In this document: positions 9,156-18,733 of the stretch, piece by piece
Numbering within the stretch: position 1 is the stretch's first letter
Layout: each line of letters starts with the position of its first letter
Source of the DNA: Alphaproteobacteria bacterium UBA1301
Lineage (GTDB): Bacteria > Pseudomonadota > Alphaproteobacteria > Micropepsales > Micropepsaceae
Length of the DNA stretch: 64,000 nucleotides
Direction of reading: 5' to 3'
Assembly (NCBI GenBank): GCA_002307725.1
Contig: DBUB01000010.1
Coordinates: forward strand, 62,001 to 126,000
Notes under the pieces: model-generated
Databases searched by the model: none
Seen by the model: the letters and a program-made list of their open reading frames with translations, nothing else
What the model was told of the DNA's origin: nothing
Translations under genes and position numbers: made by a program

Positions 9156-9461
9156 ATGCAAGATATTCTTACTTCGCCCTTCTCGATGCTGATCGCCGTT
9201 GCCGCGATCTTTTACTTCCTGGTCTGGCGACCGCAAGCACAGCAGCAGAAGAAGCTGCGCGCCGCAGTGGAGAGCATCCGCCGGGGCGACACCATCGTGT
9301 TGAATTCCGGCATTGTCGGCAAGGTCGCCAAGGTGCCCGCCAAAGAGGACCCTGAAATCGCGGTGGAGATCGCCGACGGCGTCATCGTGAAGGTCCTGCG
9401 CGGGTCCGTGGGCGAAGTCCGCGCCAAGAACCTGCCGGTCGACACCAAGACCGACAAATAA
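9156..9461 (+). CDS. yajC: preprotein translocase subunit YajC
   Basis: A 101-residue protein with one membrane helix (residues 10-24) followed by WRPQAQQQKK and a small beta domain, which is standard YajC. It joins SecD and SecF in the holotranslocon at the inner membrane. It is 15 bases upstream of secD and should be co-transcribed with it. Confidence 0.95.
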   Translation: MQDILTSPFSMLIAVAAIFYFLVWRPQAQQQKKLRAAVESIRRGDTIVLNSGIVGKVAKVPAKEDPEIAVEIADGVIVKVLRGSVGEVRAKNLPVDTKTDK

Positions 9462-9476
9462 GTTTAGGGTCATACC

Positions 9477-11090
9477 ATGCTGCAGGTTTCCCGCTGGGTC
9501 CGTATCGTCGTTGGGCTCATCCTGATTTTCGGGATCGCTATCGCGCTGCCCAATGCGCTGCCGGAAAACATCCGCAATCAGTTGCCGAGCTGGGCGCCGA
9601 AGAACACGGTTTCTCTGGGCCTCGACCTGCAGGGCGGCTCCTACGTGCTGCTTGAAGTGCAGCTTGATCAGGTGACGAAGGACCAGCTTGACTCTACGGT
9701 CGGCGACATCCGCCGCGCCTTGCGCAAGCGGCACATCGCCTATGAATTCAAGCGGCCGGAAGACGGCGTCGGCGTGCGCGTCCTCAATCCGGCCGAATAT
9801 CAGGATGCGCTGGCCGTCGTCAAAGAGCTCAATCCGGCGGTTACCGGTGCCGCCATGATCGGCACCAAGCAGTACGACATCACCCAACCGGGCGACAGCA
9901 CGGTCTTCCTCAAGATGAGCGACGCTTATAGAAAGCAGCTCAGGAAGGACGTGGTCGGGCGCTCGATCGAAGTGGTGCGCAAGCGCGTCGACGAACTCGG
10001 CACCAAGGAACCGTCCATTGAGCAGCAGGGCGATGACCGCATCGTCGTGCAGGTGCCAGGCCTTACCGATCCGTCGCACCTTCTGACCCTGTTGCAGACC
10101 ACCGCCAAGATGACGTTCCAGATGGTGGACACCACCAACGACGTTATGGCGGCGATCCAGCAACATCGCATCCCGCCCAATTCCGAACTCTTGGAATACA
10201 CGACCGAGAAGGGCGGCCAGAAGCAGCTTCCCATCCTGGTCGAGAAGCGCGTGCTGATCGCGGGTGATCGCCTCAAGACCGCCGGCTGGTCGACCAACCA
10301 GCAGACCGGCCAAGTTGTGGTGACCTTCGGCTTCGATAGCGTCGGCGCCAAGGAATTCGCTGAAATCACCAAGGAAAACGTCGGCAAGCCGTTCGCTATC
10401 GTGCTCGACAAGAAGGTGCTGACGGCACCGAACATCCGCGAGCCGATCATCGGCGGGTCGGGCCAGATCGAAGGCAATTACACCGTCCAGACGGCCAATG
10501 ACCTCGCCGTGCTGCTGCGCGCTGGTGCCTTGCCGGCGCCGCTCAAGCCGATCGACCAGCGTACCGTCGGCCCCGAACTCGGCAAGGATTCGATCGAAAA
10601 AGGCAAGATTGCCACCATCGCCGGCTTGGCACTGGTCGCCATCTTCATGGTGCTGCGTTACGGCCTGTTCGGTCTGTTTGCCGACATCGCCATGACGACC
10701 AACCTCGTGCTGTTGATGGCGGTGATGACGCTGTTCGGCTCGACGCTGACGCTGCCAGGCATTGCCGGTATCGTGCTCACCCTGGGTATGGCGGTCGACG
10801 CCAACGTGCTGATCTTCGAGCGCATGCGCGAAGAAAGTCATAACGGGCGAAGTATGCTGGGCGCGATTGACACCGGCGAGCGACGAGCCATCGCGACGAT
10901 TATCGACGCCAACATGACCCACTTGATCGCGGCCTTGATCCTGTTCGAACTCGGCTCCGGCCCGGTGCGCGGCTTTGCGGTGACCTTGGGCGTCGGCATC
11001 ATCACCTCGTTCTTCACCTCGGTGATGATAACCCGCCTGATCATCATCGGCTGGCTGAATGTCCGTAAGCCGAAGAAGCTGATCATCTAG
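9477..11090 (+). CDS. secD: protein translocase subunit SecD
   Basis: A 537-residue SecD, which uses the proton gradient to pull secreted proteins across the inner membrane. Helix 1 (residues 8-27) is followed by the conserved GLDLQGG motif, the large periplasmic P1 region with the DIRRALRKR and VVQVPG segments, and the five C-terminal helices with GMAVDANVLIFERMREE. The protein ends shortly after the last helix (NVRKPKKLII), as normal for a stand-alone SecD, so it is not a SecDF fusion. Unusually, secF does not follow; the next gene overlaps its stop by one base. Confidence 0.97.
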   Translation: MLQVSRWVRIVVGLILIFGIAIALPNALPENIRNQLPSWAPKNTVSLGLDLQGGSYVLLEVQLDQVTKDQLDSTVGDIRRALRKRHIAYEFKRPEDGVGVRVLNPAEYQDALAVVKELNPAVTGAAMIGTKQYDITQPGDSTVFLKMSDAYRKQLRKDVVGRSIEVVRKRVDELGTKEPSIEQQGDDRIVVQVPGLTDPSHLLTLLQTTAKMTFQMVDTTNDVMAAIQQHRIPPNSELLEYTTEKGGQKQLPILVEKRVLIAGDRLKTAGWSTNQQTGQVVVTFGFDSVGAKEFAEITKENVGKPFAIVLDKKVLTAPNIREPIIGGSGQIEGNYTVQTANDLAVLLRAGALPAPLKPIDQRTVGPELGKDSIEKGKIATIAGLALVAIFMVLRYGLFGLFADIAMTTNLVLLMAVMTLFGSTLTLPGIAGIVLTLGMAVDANVLIFERMREESHNGRSMLGAIDTGERRAIATIIDANMTHLIAALILFELGSGPVRGFAVTLGVGIITSFFTSVMITRLIIIGWLNVRKPKKLII

Positions 11091-11755
11091 TGGCGGACGC
11101 CCCGTTCGTATTGTGCGAGAAAGCGGTCCGGCAACACGATCCGGACCGCTTTTTTGCTGCCTTGTTCGCGCCCGAGGCAAGGCGGGGGCATCTCTTCGCG
11201 CTGACGGCACTCTATTACGAACTGGCCCATGCTGCCGCGACACCGCGCGAACCGATGCTAGCGGAGATCCGTCTCACCTGGTGGCGCGAGACGATTGCGC
11301 AGGCGCGCGCTGGCCAGCCGCGCGATCATTTTGTGGCGCAGGCGTTGGTCGAAACACTGGCGGCATTCGACCTGCCTGACAGCTTGTTCGAGGCGATGAT
11401 TGTTGCCCGTGCAGGGGGCCGTGAAGGTTTTGCCGATGCCGCGGCCGCAGAGGCATATGCCGATGCAACGGTCGGTTCACTGATGCGGCTGTGGGCACGC
11501 GTGCTGGGCGAAACTGTCGACGCACGCGATGCCGCGATCGCTTATGGCCTGGCGGGCCGCGTGGTTGCCGGAATCGATACGGCAGCCTTGGCCCAAGAAC
11601 ACTTTGACGCCGCCCGGCGCATCCATTACCCGCGCGCGATTTTGCCCGCGGTGATGCCGGCGGCACTGGTGCCACTTTATCCCAAAACCGCTGCGCCGCC
11701 GTTATGGAAAAAGCAGATCGCGTATTTGCGGGCGGCGTTACGCGGACGGATTTAG
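11090..11755 (+). CDS. squalene/phytoene synthase-like protein
   Basis: A 221-residue member of the trans-isoprenyl diphosphate synthase fold, closest to the short alphaproteobacterial forms related to mitochondrial NDUFAF6. The conserved core [13 protein letters not shown] and the later [16 protein letters not shown] segment are present, but the DxxxD catalytic pairs of true phytoene synthases are weak, so activity is doubtful. The GTG start overlaps the secD stop (TAGTG). In many relatives a gene of this family ends the yajC-secD-secF cluster, so the position is conserved although secF is gone. The 3' end overlaps trmFO on the other strand by 18 bases. Confidence 0.8.
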   Translation: MADAPFVLCEKAVRQHDPDRFFAALFAPEARRGHLFALTALYYELAHAAATPREPMLAEIRLTWWRETIAQARAGQPRDHFVAQALVETLAAFDLPDSLFEAMIVARAGGREGFADAAAAEAYADATVGSLMRLWARVLGETVDARDAAIAYGLAGRVVAGIDTAALAQEHFDAARRIHYPRAILPAVMPAALVPLYPKTAAPPLWKKQIAYLRAALRGRI

Positions 11756-13045
11756 CCACTCCGCCAAATCGGCCAACGCCCGCGCGCTCATCGCTTTTTT
11801 GCGGTCCTTGCCGCGCGGTCCCGGCGGCAATTCGGGGAACAGGCCGAAGTTGACGTTCATCGGCTGGAAGGTATCCGCCTCCGCTCCCGCCGTGATGTGC
11901 GCCAGCAAGGCCCCGAGTGCCGTGGTCGGCGGTGGCGGCGCGTCGTTTCCGGCTGCAAAACGGCCTGCCAAGAGCCCGATGGCGGCGCTTTCGACATAGC
12001 CTTCCACGCCGGTGACTTGTCCGGCGAAGCGCAAACCGGGGCGCGCTTTCAGGCGCAACTGCGGGTCGAGCAGGCGCGGCGAATTGAGGAAGGTGTTGCG
12101 GTGCAAACCGCCGAGGCGCGCGAACTCAGCCTTCTCAAGCCCCGGGATCATGCGGAAGATGCGCGCCTGTTCGCCATGCTTCAGTTTGGTCTGAAAGCCG
12201 ACCATGTTCCACAGCGTGCCCAGCGCATTGTCCTGGCGCAGTTGCACCACCGCATAAGGGCGCCGTTCGAAGCGCGGATCGCGGAGGCCGACCGGTTTCA
12301 TCGGGCCGTAACGCAGGGTGTCGATCCCGCGCGACGCCATCACTTCGATGGGAAGACAGCCTTCGAAATAGGGCGTCGACTTTTCCCATTCCTTGAATTC
12401 GGTCTTCTCGCCCGCGAGCAGCGCATCAATGAAGGCCAAGTACTGCTCCTGGTCGAGCGGGCAGTTGACGTAATCTTTGCCGTCGCCCTTGTCGTAGCGC
12501 GACTGCATCCAGGCGACGTTTATGTCGATGCTGTCGCGATGGACGACCGGCGCAATGGCATCGAAGAAGGAGAGCGAGTCCGTATCCGTCAGCGTGCGGA
12601 TGAAATCGGCCAGCGCGGGCGAGGTGAGTGGGCCGGTGGCGACGACGACATTGTCCCAATCGGCCGGCGGAGTGGCGATTTCCTCACGGGCGATGGTGAT
12701 GTTCGGATGCTCGGCAAGGGCGCGGGTGACGGCCCCGGAAAATCCGTCGCGGTCTACCGCCAGGGCGCCGCCTGCGGGCAGGCGATGGGCATCGGCACAT
12801 GTCAGGATCAACGATCCGGCGCGGCGCATCTCTTCATGCAACAAGCCGACGGCGTTGTTTTCGGCGTCGTCGGAGCGCAGCGAATTGGAGCAGACCAGTT
12901 CGGCCAGGCCCTCGGTGGAATGCGCGTCGGTGGTCTGGACCGGGCGCATTTCATGCAGGATCACGCGCGCCCCTGCCGTTGCCGCTTGCCAAGCGCTTTC
13001 CGAGCCCGCCAGCCCGCCGCCGATGATGTGAATCGAGTTGGTCAT
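11738..13045 (-). CDS. trmFO: methylenetetrahydrofolate-tRNA-(uracil-5)-methyltransferase
   Basis: A 435-residue flavoprotein that makes 5-methyluridine at position 54 of tRNA using methylenetetrahydrofolate. The FAD-binding [14 protein letters not shown] motif is at the N-terminus, and the family regions [22 protein letters not shown] and [26 protein letters not shown] are intact. I chose ATG 13045 ([11 protein letters not shown]), one base after the amidase stop; an alternative ATG at 13057 would overlap it. Translational coupling with the upstream amidase is likely. Confidence 0.96.
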   Translation of the reverse strand: MTNSIHIIGGGLAGSESAWQAATAGARVILHEMRPVQTTDAHSTEGLAELVCSNSLRSDDAENNAVGLLHEEMRRAGSLILTCADAHRLPAGGALAVDRDGFSGAVTRALAEHPNITIAREEIATPPADWDNVVVATGPLTSPALADFIRTLTDTDSLSFFDAIAPVVHRDSIDINVAWMQSRYDKGDGKDYVNCPLDQEQYLAFIDALLAGEKTEFKEWEKSTPYFEGCLPIEVMASRGIDTLRYGPMKPVGLRDPRFERRPYAVVQLRQDNALGTLWNMVGFQTKLKHGEQARIFRMIPGLEKAEFARLGGLHRNTFLNSPRLLDPQLRLKARPGLRFAGQVTGVEGYVESAAIGLLAGRFAAGNDAPPPPTTALGALLAHITAGAEADTFQPMNVNFGLFPELPPGPRGKDRKKAMSARALADLAEWLNPSA

Positions 13046-13046
13046 G

Positions 13047-14477
13047 TCAGAGGGCAATTCCGTTGTAGCGCTCCGCCCAAGGTGCGGCGCGTTCGAGCTG
13101 GGTCGCGAGCTGTAGCAAAGTCAGCTCGTCGCCGAAAGCACCAACGAACTGAACGCCGATGGGAATTCCGGCAGCGGTCCAGAACAAAGGCAGGTTGATG
13201 GCGGGCTGGCCGGTGACGTTCTGGAGCGGCGCAAACGGAACATAGGCGCCGAATTCGGCCATCGCCGCGGCCAAATCGGTACGGTCGGGATCGAAACGGC
13301 CAAGCTTCCACGGCGGTTCGCCCAAGGTTGGCGTCAGCCAGAGATCATAGCGCTGGTGGAACCGCGCCACGCCGCGCGAAATCCGCCCGAGGATGATCTT
13401 CGATTGGATATAGCGCGCCGCCGAAACCGACTTGCCGCGCGCGTAATACGCCAGCGTCAGGCCTTCGAGTTTGTCCGGTCCCGGCGTCTGGCCGGTGATC
13501 CGCGCCAGAAAATCGATCATGGAAGCAAGGTGGCTGCACCACAGATCCGTGAACGCCTGGTCGTAGAGCTCCAATGGAATTTGCGGCGCGGCTTCTTCAA
13601 CCGCGTGGCCCAGCGACTGGCACAGATGCGCGGCGTGTTCCACCGCAGCGACGCAATCGGGCGCGACAATCGTGCCGTCGAGCCGATGGCTGGTGAAGGC
13701 GATGCGGAGCGGCCGCGGCGCGGCTTCCGCGGCGCTGCGAAACGAGGCGGGCGCGGGCGGGGCGCTGTAAGGGTCGCCGGGTTCGTTGCCCGCTGCCGCA
13801 TCGAGCGCGGCGGCGGTATCGCGGACGCTGCGCGACACCACCAACTCGATAGCGAGGCCGTCGACGTTGTCCGGCATATCGGGTCCGGCCGACACCCGCC
13901 CCCGCGTCGGCTTCAATCCGACCAGACCGCAGCACGACGCCGGAATGCGGATCGAGCCGCCGCCGTCATTGGCGTGTGCCAGCGGCACGATACCTGCCGT
14001 CACGGCCGCCGCCGATCCGCCCGACGATCCGCCCGGCGATAGCGACAAATCCCACGGATTGTGCGCCGCACCGTAAAGTTTGCCTTCGGTGGTCGGTACC
14101 AGACCAAATTCCGGCACATTGGTTTTGCCAAACGCGACCAATCCGGCGTTCCGGAAGCGTGCCATCAAATAACTGTCGTGATCGGCGGGAGTGGCGGGCC
14201 AGAAGCGTGCCCCCTGCCGCGTCGGCGTACCGGCACACTGCAGCGTGATGTCTTTCAATAGAAACGGAACGCCGGTGAAGGCGCCTTGCGGCAGCGCCGC
14301 CGCAGCCGTGGCGCGGGCGCGTTCATAATCCTGGTAGACGATCGCATTGAGCGCCGGATTGGCCCGCTCCGCGCGGGTAATGGCTTCATCAAGAAGCTCG
14401 GCGGCGCTGACGTCTCCGGCCGCCACCAATTTGGCAAGACTGATCCCGTCGAACCGGCCGTAGTCGCGAAACGCCAT
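13047..14477 (-). CDS. amidase (amidase signature family)
   Basis: A 476-residue amidase-signature hydrolase. The Ser-cisSer-Lys triad can be read as K75 (PFLLKDIT), S151 ([11 protein letters not shown]) and S175 ([13 protein letters not shown]). This fold hydrolyses amides; members include GatA, 6-aminohexanoate-cyclic-dimer hydrolases and aryl-amidases. Without gatB or gatC nearby GatA is unlikely, and the substrate is open. The start is ATG 14477 with AGGAG upstream; the open frame continues upstream without homology. It is followed by trmFO after one base. Confidence 0.92.
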   Translation of the reverse strand: MAFRDYGRFDGISLAKLVAAGDVSAAELLDEAITRAERANPALNAIVYQDYERARATAAAALPQGAFTGVPFLLKDITLQCAGTPTRQGARFWPATPADHDSYLMARFRNAGLVAFGKTNVPEFGLVPTTEGKLYGAAHNPWDLSLSPGGSSGGSAAAVTAGIVPLAHANDGGGSIRIPASCCGLVGLKPTRGRVSAGPDMPDNVDGLAIELVVSRSVRDTAAALDAAAGNEPGDPYSAPPAPASFRSAAEAAPRPLRIAFTSHRLDGTIVAPDCVAAVEHAAHLCQSLGHAVEEAAPQIPLELYDQAFTDLWCSHLASMIDFLARITGQTPGPDKLEGLTLAYYARGKSVSAARYIQSKIILGRISRGVARFHQRYDLWLTPTLGEPPWKLGRFDPDRTDLAAAMAEFGAYVPFAPLQNVTGQPAINLPLFWTAAGIPIGVQFVGAFGDELTLLQLATQLERAAPWAERYNGIAL

Positions 14478-14783
14478 GGCAAACTCCTGGAGGATTGGAA
14501 CGAGTCTAGTCAGCGCCGGCTTGTCATGAAACCCCGTAGTGGAATTGTCGCAAAACCGAGGGTGGGGTAGTTTAGTCTCCAGGTAGACTTCACGGGACGA
14601 GGCGTGAAGAGATTTCTGTTTGGGGGCAAATGCTGTCGACGCCCGCGAATCCCTTTCCGGACGATATTCCCGGCGTATGGCCATTACGGTGGAGTTAACC
14701 ATTCCCCGCACATGGCGGGCTTCGCTGGAACCGCTTATAAGGCCGCCACGCCAATGATTTTGGGCATCGAAAAAGGACTGTGT
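14478..14783. other. non-coding gap between amidase and membrane protein
   Basis: About 306 bases between divergent genes. No ORF with family features, repeat or RNA gene was recognised; promoters for both genes should lie here. Confidence 0.4.
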
Positions 14784-15701
14784 ATGAAGAAGATTCCTGT
14801 GAGGCAGACCATTGTGTCGGCGTACCGGTTTGCCTTCGTGAGCCTGGAAAAAGTGATCGCCCTGATCTGGCTTCCCATCATCGTCCTGACGGTCGCCGAC
14901 TACTTCGTCAACGGCCACTTCCTGGCGGCGCGGGCGGCGGCGCTGGATTCAGGGGATGTTTCACAGCTTGGACCGGTGTTCGCCGGTCAGTTCGTCTTCG
15001 TCTTCGTCAGTTTGCTCTTGAAGGCGGTGATTGCGGTAGCGATCTGCCGCGAAATCCTCAAGCCGCTGGAGCGGCCGGTGTGGTTGCGTTTCTCACTCGG
15101 CGGCACCGAATTGCGCGTGGTCGGCGGCATGCTGGCGCTGGCGGCCCTGATAGCCTTGGTCGCCATTATCTGCATGGTTGCAGGCATGGTTCTTTCCGGC
15201 GCGGTGCCGCTGGCCGCCAAGGGATTGGCGCCGGGCCAGCAGGCGCTCGGTATGGCGGTATTGATTGGGTTGGTTCTCAGCCCGCTGCTGATCTACGGCT
15301 TCGTCCGGCTCGGCTCGCTGATGCTGCCCGGTGCGGTGATGGACGGCGGTATCGGCCTGGAGCGGAGCTGGCAACTGCTCAAGGGCAATGCTTGGCGCAT
15401 GCTCCTCGTCAGCCTTGCCGTCGGCCTGCCGGTGACCCTGGTCTATTTCGCGGCGCGCGGGATTATTCTGGGGCCGGACAGCCTCAATCCGCACATCGAA
15501 TTGATGGGCGATCAGGCCGCCCAGCTGCGCCATTCGGCCGAGGAAATGCGCCAGACCGCCATCCATCTGCCGCTGCTTGAGGGCCTCGATTTCATACTGG
15601 CGCCATTCCTTTACGGTTTAGGGTTTGCCGCGCCCGCGTTTGTCTACAAGGCGCTGAAGGACGAGACCCTGCCCATAGGCAGCGGCGCAAAGTTGAGCTA
15701 A
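14784..15701 (+). CDS. multi-pass membrane protein, unknown function
   Basis: A 305-residue inner-membrane protein with about six hydrophobic segments (near 22-42, 75-100, 118-150, 160-185, 205-232 and at the C-terminus). Residues around GGIGLERSWQLLKGNAWRML resemble the glycerophosphoryl diester phosphodiesterase membrane-domain type of protein. I do not recognise a specific function. ATG 14784 begins the compact MKKIPVRQT sequence; an upstream in-frame ATG at 14604 would add a Cys/Arg-rich stretch with no homology. It lies 29 bases before the epimerase gene. Confidence 0.7.
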   Translation: MKKIPVRQTIVSAYRFAFVSLEKVIALIWLPIIVLTVADYFVNGHFLAARAAALDSGDVSQLGPVFAGQFVFVFVSLLLKAVIAVAICREILKPLERPVWLRFSLGGTELRVVGGMLALAALIALVAIICMVAGMVLSGAVPLAAKGLAPGQQALGMAVLIGLVLSPLLIYGFVRLGSLMLPGAVMDGGIGLERSWQLLKGNAWRMLLVSLAVGLPVTLVYFAARGIILGPDSLNPHIELMGDQAAQLRHSAEEMRQTAIHLPLLEGLDFILAPFLYGLGFAAPAFVYKALKDETLPIGSGAKLS

Positions 15702-15730
15702 GAGCGCATCTGAATTTTTCCGGAGCAGCC

Positions 15731-16696
15731 ATGAGCGTGCTTGTAACCGGCGCCGCCGGATTCATCGGCTATCACACCTGCGAAGCGCTGCTGGCGCGCG
15801 GGCTGGCCGTCACTGGTCTCGATTGTCTCAACGACTATTACGACGTGCGGTTGAAGGGGGCGCGGCTGTCGCGGCTGGTGCAGCGCGATGGTTTTCGTTT
15901 CCTGCGCCAAGATTTTTCCGATCACGAAGCGATGCTGGCGCTGAAGGACGAAGACTTTACCCATATCATCCACCTCGGCGCCCAGCCGGGCGTGCGCTAT
16001 TCGCTGATCAACCCTTACGCCTACGTCACCGCCAATGTGATGGGCCATGTGGTGGTGCTGGAACTGGCGCGCCAGCTCAAGAACCTCAAAAACGTGGTCT
16101 ATGCGTCCTCGTCGTCGGTCTATGGCGGCAATACCAAACTGCCATTTGCCGTGGGCGATGCCGTCGAGACGCCGCAATCGCTGTATGCCGCCACCAAGCG
16201 CAGCGACGAGTTGATCTCGCACACCTACGCCCATCTCTATGGCCTGCCGCAGGTGGGGCTGCGCTTTTTCACCGTGTACGGACCATGGGGCCGCCCCGAC
16301 ATGGCGCCGTTCCTGTTCACCCGCGCCATGCTGGCGGGCGAAGAGATTGCCGTCTTCAACAATGGCGAGATGTGGCGCGACTTCACCTATGTCGACGACA
16401 TCGTGGCGGGAATCCTCGCTGCTATGGACACCCCGCCGCAAACAAAGCCGCCGCACAAGGTCTACAATCTCGGCAACAACAATTCCGAGAAGCTGACCGA
16501 CTTCATCGCGGCGCTGGAAAACGCGCTTGCGGTCAAGGCCAAGATGCGCTTCGAGCCGATGCAGCCGGGCGATGTGGTTTCGACCTATGCCGACATCGAA
16601 GACACCAAGCGGGACCTCGGGTTTGCCCCGACGACGCCGATCTCGGTGGGCGTGCCGAAATTCGCGGCGTGGTACCGGGAGTTTTATAAGGTCTGA
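15731..16696 (+). CDS. UDP-glucuronate 4-epimerase-like NAD-dependent epimerase
   Basis: A 321-residue extended short-chain dehydrogenase. The NAD-binding GAAGFIG is at 7-13, the catalytic YxxxK at 152-156 (YAATK), and SSSSVYGG at 127-133 supplies the catalytic Ser. Features typical of UDP-glucuronate 4-epimerases are the LDCLNDYYDVRLKGARL insertion and VYGPWGRPDMAPFLF. Such enzymes make UDP-galacturonate for surface polysaccharides or LPS. No other polysaccharide genes are adjacent, so the acceptor is unknown. Confidence 0.9.
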   Translation: MSVLVTGAAGFIGYHTCEALLARGLAVTGLDCLNDYYDVRLKGARLSRLVQRDGFRFLRQDFSDHEAMLALKDEDFTHIIHLGAQPGVRYSLINPYAYVTANVMGHVVVLELARQLKNLKNVVYASSSSVYGGNTKLPFAVGDAVETPQSLYAATKRSDELISHTYAHLYGLPQVGLRFFTVYGPWGRPDMAPFLFTRAMLAGEEIAVFNNGEMWRDFTYVDDIVAGILAAMDTPPQTKPPHKVYNLGNNNSEKLTDFIAALENALAVKAKMRFEPMQPGDVVSTYADIEDTKRDLGFAPTTPISVGVPKFAAWYREFYKV

Positions 16697-16718
16697 TCCT
16701 TCTGTCAGGACGGTTCCG

Positions 16719-17396
16719 ATGCGCGTCGTTGCCTTGCTTGCCGCTCTTGTTCTGCTTGCGGGATGTGCGAGTGCGCCGCCGGGTACGCTATGGCGGTTCG
16801 ACCGGCTCGATCACATCGGCGGTGTGGCGGCACATGCCGAGGGCAAGCCGCAAATCATCACAACCGGTGCCGGTCCCGCGGTTCAGTTCGACGGTATCGC
16901 TGACGGCCTGTTCGTCGATGCCCATCCTTTGGCGGGTGCCACGGCTTTCACGGCTGAAGCGATTTTCCGTCCCGAAGGCGGGCCGTTCGAGCAGCGCTGG
17001 CTGCATCTGGCCGAAGTCGATCCCAAGACAGGTGCGGACACCGGCACGCGGTTCCTGTTCGAAATCCGGGTCGTGGGCGCGCGCTGGTATCTCGATGCTT
17101 TCACCAAGGGGCCGGGCTATAACAAGACACTGATCGTGCCGGAAAAGACATTTCCGATCGGCCCCTGGTATCGCGTCGCCATGAGCTATGACGGCACGAT
17201 GTTCCGCTCTTATGTCGACGGCGTGCTGCAGGCCGAGGCGCCGCTCGCGTTCCAGCCGCAAGGACCGGGACATGCGTCGGTGGGGGTGCGCATCAACAAG
17301 CTCAACTGGTTCAAGGGCTCGGTTTTCGAGGCGCGCTTCACGCCGGCAGCGCTGCCCCCGGATGCGTTTCTGACGCTGCCCGATGGGCTAAAATAG
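16719..17396 (+). CDS. LamG-like lipoprotein
   Basis: A 225-residue lipoprotein: the leader MRVVALLAALVLLAG is followed by lipobox Cys16. The rest is a single jelly-roll domain of the concanavalin/LamG type (residues 25-220), with WRFDRL, AVQFDGIADGLFVDAHPL, FTAEAIFRP and the strand DGVLQAEAPL typical of such folds. The binding partner is unknown; carbohydrate or wall binding is plausible. It is a clear paralogue of the next gene, with which it shares long runs such as FEQRWLHLA, WYLDAFT and GPGYNKTL. Confidence 0.75.
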   Translation: MRVVALLAALVLLAGCASAPPGTLWRFDRLDHIGGVAAHAEGKPQIITTGAGPAVQFDGIADGLFVDAHPLAGATAFTAEAIFRPEGGPFEQRWLHLAEVDPKTGADTGTRFLFEIRVVGARWYLDAFTKGPGYNKTLIVPEKTFPIGPWYRVAMSYDGTMFRSYVDGVLQAEAPLAFQPQGPGHASVGVRINKLNWFKGSVFEARFTPAALPPDAFLTLPDGLK

Positions 17397-17450
17397 CGGT
17401 ACCATCGGTGCCACCGCGAATCGGCGCGTGCCTCACAGCGAGATATCATC

Positions 17451-18065
17451 ATGACCATTGTCTGGACGTTTGACCGGCTTTCTAACATCGGCGGCCACAA
17501 GACCACCGTCGAGGGCGCCCCAAAGCTCATCGATACCGCGGCGGGCAAGGCGGTTGTGGTTGATGGCGTGAACGACGTGATCTTCGTCGACAACCATCCG
17601 CTGGCGGGCGCGATCGCCTTCACCATCGAAGCGGTGTTTCGTCCCGATGGTGGTGCTTTCGAACAACGCTGGCTGCATCTGGCCGCAGCCGATCCGGTGA
17701 ACGGCGACGCCCAAAGCCCGCGCACGCTGTTCGAAATCCGCGTGGTGGAGAACGCTTGGTATCTCGATGCCTTCACCACCGGCCCCGGCTACAACAAGAC
17801 GCTGGTGGTGCCGGAGAAGACCTTCCCTATCGGCCGCTGGTATGCCGTGCAGCAGACCTTCGACGGCAAGATCTATCGCAGCTTCGTGAATGGCGTGCAG
17901 CAGGCCGAAGCAGAACTCGTTTACACGCCGCAAGGGCAGGGACGCACGTCCATCGGCATGCGCATTAACAAGGTGACGCCGTTCCATGGCGCTGTGCTCA
18001 ACGCCCGCTTCACGCCGCGGGCGATGGCGATTACCGAATTTGCGCCGCTGCCGGCCGGACTCTGA
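17451..18065 (+). CDS. LamG-like protein lacking a leader, paralogue of preceding gene
   Basis: A 204-residue LamG/concanavalin-like domain beginning directly with MTIVWTFDRLSNIGG. It has no signal peptide or lipobox, in contrast to the upstream copy, so the two products should be in different compartments. Shared blocks (FEQRWLHLA, FEIRVV, WYLDAFT, GPGYNKTL, EKTFPIG) show that a tandem duplication took place. The duplicate pair is followed by a Nudix gene on the same strand. Confidence 0.7.
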   Translation: MTIVWTFDRLSNIGGHKTTVEGAPKLIDTAAGKAVVVDGVNDVIFVDNHPLAGAIAFTIEAVFRPDGGAFEQRWLHLAAADPVNGDAQSPRTLFEIRVVENAWYLDAFTTGPGYNKTLVVPEKTFPIGRWYAVQQTFDGKIYRSFVNGVQQAEAELVYTPQGQGRTSIGMRINKVTPFHGAVLNARFTPRAMAITEFAPLPAGL

Positions 18066-18154
18066 ACCGTGCCGGGCCGTTCACGCCCGAATTGGTGCTG
18101 GACGGCTGGCGGCCGTGAGGGTTTAAGTGTCGGCGCAATCGCTGGACCCCACAC

Positions 18155-18733
18155 ATGACTCGCAAAGCCGTCGTCGAAGATCGCCGTGTAATGTTGGACG
18201 GCTACTTCCATGTGGAAGAGGTGAAAGTCTCGTTTCAATTGCTCAGCGGCGCCATGAGCCCGCCGGTGAAGCGGCTCAATCTTAAGCGCGATCTGGCGGC
18301 GGCCGTGCTGCTCGACAACAAGGCGCGCGGGTGCGTGGTTTTGGTCAAACAGTTCCGCTACGCCGCCTTCGAACACGGCCCGGGCTGGCTCACCGAAGTG
18401 GTGGCGGGCCTGATCGATCCGGGCGAAACCGCGGAACAGGCGATCCGGCGCGAAGCGGTGGAAGAAGCGGGCTATCAGGTCGGCGCGCTGGAAATGATCA
18501 CGACGTTCTATACGACGCCCGGCATCTGTTCCGAGCGCATTGCGCTGTTCTATGGCGAGACCCAGGGCGCTGAACCGGCCTCCAAGGGCGGCGGCCTTGC
18601 CGCAGAGGGCGAGGACATCGAAGTCCTCGAACTTCCCTACAACGAAGCCTTCGCGATGGTCGACCGCGGCGAAATCATCGACGGCAAAACCCTGATCGCA
18701 CTGTTATGGCTGAAGAGCAAATTGGGCGCATGA
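18155..18733 (+). CDS. Nudix hydrolase, NudK/ADP-ribose pyrophosphatase type
   Basis: A 192-residue Nudix hydrolase. The Nudix box spans residues 85-107 with all consensus positions (G85, E91, REAVEEAG at 99-106). The N-terminal beta-sheet domain and the VVLVKQFRYA motif match ADP-sugar and GDP-mannose pyrophosphatases. It would cleave nucleoside diphosphate sugars in the cytoplasm. Its stop overlaps the next start (ATGA at 18730-18733), so the two genes are translationally coupled. Confidence 0.9.
   Translation: MTRKAVVEDRRVMLDGYFHVEEVKVSFQLLSGAMSPPVKRLNLKRDLAAAVLLDNKARGCVVLVKQFRYAAFEHGPGWLTEVVAGLIDPGETAEQAIRREAVEEAGYQVGALEMITTFYTTPGICSERIALFYGETQGAEPASKGGGLAAEGEDIEVLELPYNEAFAMVDRGEIIDGKTLIALLWLKSKLGA

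Noticed and set aside
9087..11243. A 718-codon open frame on the minus strand
   Set aside because: Antisense to yajC and secD, low-complexity composition and no recognisable domain.
13047..14477. GatA subunit of the amidotransferase
   Set aside because: No gatB or gatC nearby and the C-terminal half differs from GatA; a general amidase is the safer call.
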